Positions 58,601 through 64,000 of a DNA stretch of 64,000 nt are shown piece by piece (the first letter of the stretch is position 1; every line of letters starts with the position of its first letter). The notes below the pieces were generated by a model that saw only the letters and a program-made list of their open reading frames with translations, had not been told where the DNA came from and did not search any database. A program made the position numbers and the translations under genes. The stretch comes from Phoronis australis (lineage: Eukaryota; Phoronida; Phoronidae). The stretch is from positions 48,328 to 112,327 of the forward strand of contig NMRA01000184.1 in the NCBI GenBank assembly GCA_002633005.1. The letters run 5' to 3'.

Positions 58601-61600
58601 ACATATGTCAAAGGGTTTTGGAGATAGAGCAGCGGACGCCGGACGGACGCCGCCCGTACGGACGGACGGACAGACGGAGATGACGACATAATGCGTCCAC
58701 ATATAAATATGTGGGCGCATAACAAAGCGAAATGCCCTTTAACCAAATATGTCTAAATGACAGCACACCCGGCCATCACCCGTTACATAACCTCTACTGG
58801 CTCATTGCACTTACTGTCACGATGACCAAAAGCCAAGCAAAGTAACATAAATACCTTCGTTGAACAGCTGTTGAACCTGTTTAAGTAGTGTAGCATTAGC
58901 TGACCTCCTGAATATGCCTTCTGTCTTCAGTCCATGCTCTCTGACATAAGCAATGGATTCACTCATCACACGTGGAATGACCTCACCATTGTTCTTCATC
59001 TTTATGCTAACAACACAATGTATCAATCTTAGGATACACCAAAGGAATGCAGAAGTGAGCTAAGAAAACACAATGCTAATAACACAATGTATTAATCTTA
59101 GGATACACCAAAGGAATGCAGAAGCGAGCTAAGAAAACACAGAGACAATTTTACTGAACTTGTGAGCTTACAAAAGAAAAATCTTTCATCTTGTGATACA
59201 ACAGCTGGATCTGCGGTCACAGTTGAATAAAAATGAAATAGTTAATGTCCTAGCAAATACGCTCACATCAAGTAATGTCTTCTGAACAAATAAAGGTTGC
59301 ACTCATTGAGACAGTGAGGAAAGGTACTCAGGTCACTGCATGACCATAGGGTACCTTACCTTATAGGCATGATGCCACACCCTGACATTCAGTGACTATG
59401 TATTGTTGAAGTAGAATATTGCCACTTATGCTACTAAATATCAAGTCAAGGTTTGTCAAGAAACTGTTCTGTGCACAAAAAATGTCTTGAAAGATCATAG
59501 TTGGGTGTATTGTATGATCATGTATGAAAGAGAATAATTTGTTTGAGGTGATCACTATGAAAGAACAAATTGAAAAAAATGTCTGTCAAAAGTCTCAGCA
59601 CAAAAGTGGCTCTGAAGCAGCAAACTTTGTTGCTAAAGAAAATCACTTGACTAAAATCACACTAAAGGTTCAAACTGACCATTGGTCAATGCAAACTAAG
59701 TGATTTAGAGATTCTTTGCTAGCACAGCTTCAGTGGCCACTGACCTACTGCTTAGAGACTTGTCTACGGACAATACCATGTTAGTCTGGAAACTTACAAC
59801 TCTAAAGACATGCCAAACTGTTGCGTATTCTGAGGTGCATAGTGAATCGATGTTGGCTCCATCTGTTTAGGTTTATTCTTCTCCAGCATAACAGCATCAT
59901 AACTGAAATGGTTATAGAATATTGAATAAGAGAGAAAGATTCATGAGCAACATTATTAATTACTCCAGTACCACCACTGATTGTAGAGAATTACAACATT
60001 ATATCCAATTCACATTTTCATAAGAAAATCACATGCCAGTTGAAAAATTTCCAAGAAAATTCAGTTTGAAAAATGGTGTGGATTTGGCAAAAATGACTGT
60101 AAGACAGATAGGACAGAACAGTGTCTCAAAGTCTAATTCAAATTCCAGTTTAGATCCTTAATGTCAAACATGAAATACGACTTTTGTTACTAGGAGACCA
60201 ATTTTGTCTGCACTCTTAGTGAAAGTATAGAATTGAAACACGGAAATTGTAAGGCAAAACAAGTAAAGATAGACATTCTTCAGGTAAAAAATACCAGTAA
60301 TTATTATTCATTAACTTTTCACTGCTTTATTCAACGCCATACACAGCACCATCTTTGAGAGGCTTCACTTTAATTCATGTTTTGAGGTTGAACTAAGACT
60401 TCTAAGTAATAGAGCATTACAGTCGTGATTCAAATTGTGAAAACCATACAAAACTATAATTTTTTTTCATGCCTATTACTAAGATTTTGAAAATGTAACC
60501 AGATATGATTGTTGGATTGCAGGTTGCGAAAGAGTTGTTCACGCTCAGTATTCTAGACGGGGCATGAGAACAAGCAGTGAGCATCACAAGTTTATTTACT
60601 AGAAACAAATAACAAAGTTATGATAGTTTGTTTACTCACTCTTTGACTCTCTCAGGAATATGCAGCTGATCAAGATGCAAGTGGTCTCTCAGTTCATGCA
60701 GGTAGTTAATGTACATCACCTTCTTACCAAACTTAACACTGAAACAAAGGTAAACGGATTACGTAACATAACCATCATAACAAAGTTGACAGTGAAACAA
60801 AGGTAAATGGGTTAACTGTGTACATAGCCTTCCCTACCAAAACTTAACACTGTGACAAGGTGAATAGATTCATGTATACAGCCTTCTTACTAATCTCAAC
60901 ACTGAAACAAATTATTAAAAAGTATTTTACTTGAAACAAAGGCAAATGGACTAGTACCTAGTACATAGCTTTCTTACAAAAGAACATGAAAAACAAAATA
61001 CAAAAGAACAAATGACCAGTGCACATCACCTTCTAAAAAAGTTGACCAGCACAGAAGAACAAATAGGGCAAATGTGTTGATCAGGTCATACAAAACATAA
61101 CACAATAAAACAAGGCTAAGTAAATTACATTTTTGTTACCACACTACACTAAATTAAAACAAATAGTCCACATTTACGAGTCACTAAGAAACATCACCAT
61201 CTTACCACCCTAAACACTGACACTAAATGTAAGGTATACAAATGTGTTCATTTGCTTTTCAAATCCAAGTGTAGCCGATCAGGTGTATCTGATTCAAACA
61301 CGATAATTGTAAAACAGTTAATGCTTCATTATGAACTATTAATGAGAAAGTAACCATCACATTCTTATATTTCAAAAAGTATCAGTCATCAAGCTGGTGA
61401 GTCATACAACTTTGAGTTGCAGCACTTTCACTCAGGACAATCTTATTTGTGTGAAGGAGTCCTCAGACAAATGATGGCCAACAAGCATTTTGTGTCAGTC
61501 TCACATTCATTGTGCCATGTACAACTAAAATAAGAACAACACAGGACTACACCGGTCAGTTCTCAAACTAGTCAAAACTAACTAAGATAATTGTTTTAAC

Positions 61601-63131
61601 TTACGTTGACCTGGAATAATGCCAGACCAGGTTTCATAGTTCTTGTCTGGGTCTTATGACCGCAAAGTGCAACAACACCGTGTGACCAAAGGGAAAGAAT
61701 GATCAAAACTGATAGTCACTTACAGGGGGTACGAGAATCTGAGAACCAGCTCGATGCACGTTATTATTCAGTGGAGAAAACTGGTTCTCAAACTGCGGGA
61801 CCTTTGCAAGTGACTATGACCCAGTTAAGAGTACCTTATAATAGGCTTAAATACAATCCAGAGAAACTTGATGAAGTTTGTGGGATGAACCAAGTACAAA
61901 GCCTTCAAGTTCTTTTTGTATCTGCAATGACATCATCAAACTATTGAACTTGTTAATAGGTACATGAACTGTATAGCAAGGTAACTATTGTGTGTGTGTG
62001 CACAACATAGCTAGGGAGACCCAATGCTTCGTTCTCATTTACTATGCCAGATGTAGCTGAAATTAGTCAAACTCTTCAGTTTTGGACATAATAAGACAGA
62101 AAAGCAAAATTTAATCCATTCCAATCAAATATCTTAAGAATTTGATTTCTAAAAATTAGTCCCTTGTCAACATGGGTTATACGATTACCACCAAACATTG
62201 TTTGGCAATGAGCACTTGGAGCAATAAGTAAAAAAATAATGAAAACTATTTTCGACAAAACATTAAGTAAATTTTCTAGAACATAGTATTTGCAGCACGG
62301 TTGACAAACTGCCTTTGTATAACCAGTCTAGAATCCTCTCGACGGGTACTTACTTGCGTTCAAAAGCTTGGTACGCCTGAACCATCCAACGGAAGGACAC
62401 TTTGTTTCGACTAGATAAGCCATGATGGAAGTAGACTAAGGAGTAGTCATTCTCAACATACTGGTCTAAGGTGTGTTTCAAGTACCTGTGCCAAAGTTGG
62501 AAGGGTCACGTTACAGGTTCTCATATCAACTTTGAGTGAGGTATGTCTTGACTACTTAAATTTGGACTTTTAAACTTTCTACTGAAAATTATTAAACTAT
62601 TGGGGTGAACCAAGTAATTTTGGTTTAAATTCAGAGCATTTTTATAATTGAGATCTGAGAATAAGTTAATGAAAAGTAAACTAAAAGTGGATTGGTTACA
62701 AATGCTTAACAGATATCAGAAATAACTTAGCTTGTGCTCCTAAATTGTAGTGTCACATTTAAGACCAGAGACAGTTGTATACAGTAAGTTAATACATGAA
62801 CACAATTTACTGTTCAGGTATTATGTGATGGTGAATAAGGGGTGATCTGTGCTCCATGCACTATGCTGTCCACCGTGACTTTGGAACGAGTACTGCACAA
62901 CCTGCCCCTCAACAAACGAACGGTGCATCACAAGCCAAAAAGTTAATTAAGGCAGTTAAAGAAGACTGGAATGTTGTAATAAAAACAACTAAAATAATTA
63001 CATAGACATCGACAAATATGGAGATCGGATGACCAAAACTTACTGCAGCAGCTGGTTGTGGTCAATTTCTGTCCTATCAGGAAGTCGACACGCTGAGAAG
63101 ATAATTACTTTTCTACCATACTGATCATCAC
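55661..63131 (-). CDS. ARHGAP1: Rho GTPase-activating protein 1 (p50RhoGAP), 3' part: CRAL-TRIO + RhoGAP
   Basis: Nine exons on the minus strand: 63044-63131, 62354-62485, 61835-61921, 60640-60738, 59798-59902, 58855-59006, 56582-56710, 56323-56429, 55661-55828 (TGA at 55661-55663). Frame is continuous: 354 full codons plus a split Gly. Human ARHGAP1 is 439 aa, so about 80 N-terminal residues lie beyond 64000. Domain order: Sec14/CRAL-TRIO ([14 protein letters not shown] through [14 protein letters not shown]), a linker shorter and less proline-rich than in human, then RhoGAP. RhoGAP shows the catalytic arginine-finger motif EGIFRRSA, then [12 protein letters not shown] and [12 protein letters not shown]. 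It should stimulate GTP hydrolysis by Cdc42/Rho at endosomal or plasma membranes. The paralogue ARHGAP8 cannot be excluded; in a non-vertebrate one gene would represent both. Confidence 0.93.
56711..58854 (-). other. ARHGAP1-like intron between the two halves of the RhoGAP domain
   Basis: 2.1 kb. Contains the modular repeat element at 58040-58725. The 173-codon ORF at 57246-57767 (-) and its plus-strand shadows show no family similarity and no link to the RhoGAP frame. Confidence 0.6.
58040..58725 (+). repeat. Modular repeat element of reiterated ~140-160-bp units, copy 2
   Basis: Modules begin with CCACTAG(A/G)(G)GGC-like text at about 58065, 58204, 58365 and 58510. They continue through a CC(A)AATTTCATG-like stretch and end near GGAGATA(C/G)A. 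The element closes with a GGACG-rich tract and a 14-bp hairpin (58691-58704 with 58707-58720) reading ATGCG(T/C)CCACATAT. Its reverse complement matches the element in TMEM138 intron 3. Confidence 0.7.
59004..59141 (-). repeat. 69-bp tandem duplication at an ARHGAP1-like acceptor
   Basis: 59004-59072 and 59073-59141 differ at only a few positions. The unit starts with the last 3 nt overlapping the exon (58855-59006) and includes its acceptor, so a second AG acceptor lies 69 nt upstream in the transcript (near 59075). Extension to it would add an in-frame stop. Confidence 0.9.
60721..61240 (-). repeat. Degenerate tandem copies of an ARHGAP1-like exon/acceptor junction
   Basis: The real junction (exon 60640-60738) reads on the plus strand GTACATCACCTTCTTACC, then AACTTAACACTGAAACAAAGG. 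Diverged versions of this junction recur at roughly 60785-60815, 60830-60860, 60885-60910, 60930-60980, 61020-61050 and 61190-61215. So the intron beside this exon is built of several old copies of the exon start plus acceptor. Confidence 0.6.
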
Positions 63132-64000
63132 CTGTGTAAAATACAAAACTCCCGTTAGATTAGTCATCAACAAAGGCAACATTACACTGGTATAAGTTCT
63201 GCTCACAAAGTTAATACACAATACATACACATGATCAATAAGAAGAGAAATGTTAGCGTATCCGATTTCATTTTAAATAGCCACTCTAGTCTTGAACTAT
63301 TTCATTAAGATGTGTTGCAACCTGAAGGTTGAATTATCTCAATTTCAATCTCACTTCTCTCCTAATAGCCTGTGGGTGCATACAACTGCTGTCCTTTTCT
63401 CATTCTTCTTATGACTTTACACATTCACAACGAAGATGTGGCTGACAGAGAACTTACAATAAACTCTGTTACTTGTCTAAGGACTGACGCTTTGCTTGAC
63501 TAAGAGAGGTTTCAAATTCATGACCTTACAGATGGGGAACTGAGTGACTGGGCAGCCACTGACAGCATATAGCAGTTTCTTATTATTTCCAGTAAGAACG
63601 TTGTTAAAGCTATATCGGTGACTGTTTTTTCTGTAATAAACTATTACTTTGGACTATTCCATGCCACACAATGGTGAGAGGTAAATATTTTGATTTTATT
63701 TTGTGATGTATACTATGTCTAAAAAAACTGAGTCGTGAAATAAGGCAAGTTAATTGTCAGGCAGTCTGGACTTAATATGTGTTATTTATAATTCAATTAA
63801 CTGATTCATTCTTATTTTATCATACTTTGAAGTTAAACACTATTGACCCACCAAAGAAGCAATCAATATAACATTAATTTCTATTCATTACACCAGTTTC
63901 CAACATTTAGTCTCCTGTTTAGTTTTAAAAAGAATAAGGCCCCTCCAAAGCCACCCATCATTTCTAAACATCTCTTCACAATACAAACCCCTTAACCTCA
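63132..64000 (-). other. ARHGAP1-like intron running off the window
   Basis: I found no exon for the expected upstream block (the family's short N-terminal region before the GDD-YGRK motif), so the 5' part of the gene lies beyond 64000. No other element recognised. Confidence 0.5.

Noticed and set aside
61699-61947. 82-codon plus-strand ORF
   Set aside because: Antisense shadow of the ARHGAP1-like exon at 61835-61921, which fits the CRAL-TRIO frame and phase exactly.

Overview
This is a piece of an animal nuclear genome. Coding DNA is sparse and split into many short exons (about 50-500 bp) with canonical GT/AG junctions. Introns are AT-rich and hold transposon debris, tRNA-derived SINEs and minisatellites. 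Gene content (an FLVCR-type transporter, a gamma-tubulin complex subunit, a ciliary transition-zone protein, a p50RhoGAP) is generic metazoan. Intron load, gene density, repeat types and an apparently uncollapsed pair of divergent alleles beside an assembly gap suggest a highly heterozygous invertebrate, plausibly a marine deuterostome or lophotrochozoan. I cannot name the species.

Layout. 1-8079: gene-poor DNA with a foldback (MITE-like) element (2446-2880), a LINE reverse-transcriptase fragment (4967-5490), a dispersed repeat (5521-5732) and a decayed tandem array. 8094-18986 (+): eight-exon FLVCR1/2-like gene, 461 aa; its introns hold a 37-bp minisatellite, an AT microsatellite with a mariner transposon inserted in it, and a GC-rich block of decayed ORFs. 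19260-21323 (+): Ty3/gypsy retroelement remnant with a 3' LTR. 23600-43276 (-): TUBGCP2 (GCP2), 26 coding exons, 886 aa, reading frame intact through every junction. 45684-50437 (+): TMEM138, four coding exons, 160 aa. 55661-63131 (-): C-terminal part of an ARHGAP1/p50RhoGAP gene (nine exons, CRAL-TRIO/Sec14 plus RhoGAP); its 5' exons lie beyond the window end.

TUBGCP2 and TMEM138 are head to head, with a promoter-like segment near 44.93-44.96 kb, so a centrosomal gene and a ciliary gene may share a promoter. TMEM138 and ARHGAP1 are tail to tail. FLVCR and TUBGCP2 converge across the gypsy remnant. I see no operon and no clearly new biochemical system. The most unusual signals are structural: tandem duplications that sit on splice junctions in three different genes, strong splice acceptors 14-23 nt upstream of the start codon in all three genes whose starts are visible, a repeat family built of reiterated ~150-bp modules present in opposite orientations in two introns, and an assembly-type duplication of a TUBGCP2 exon.

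Exon coordinates were read by eye from splice consensus, frame continuity and remembered family similarity. No alignment or transcript was available.
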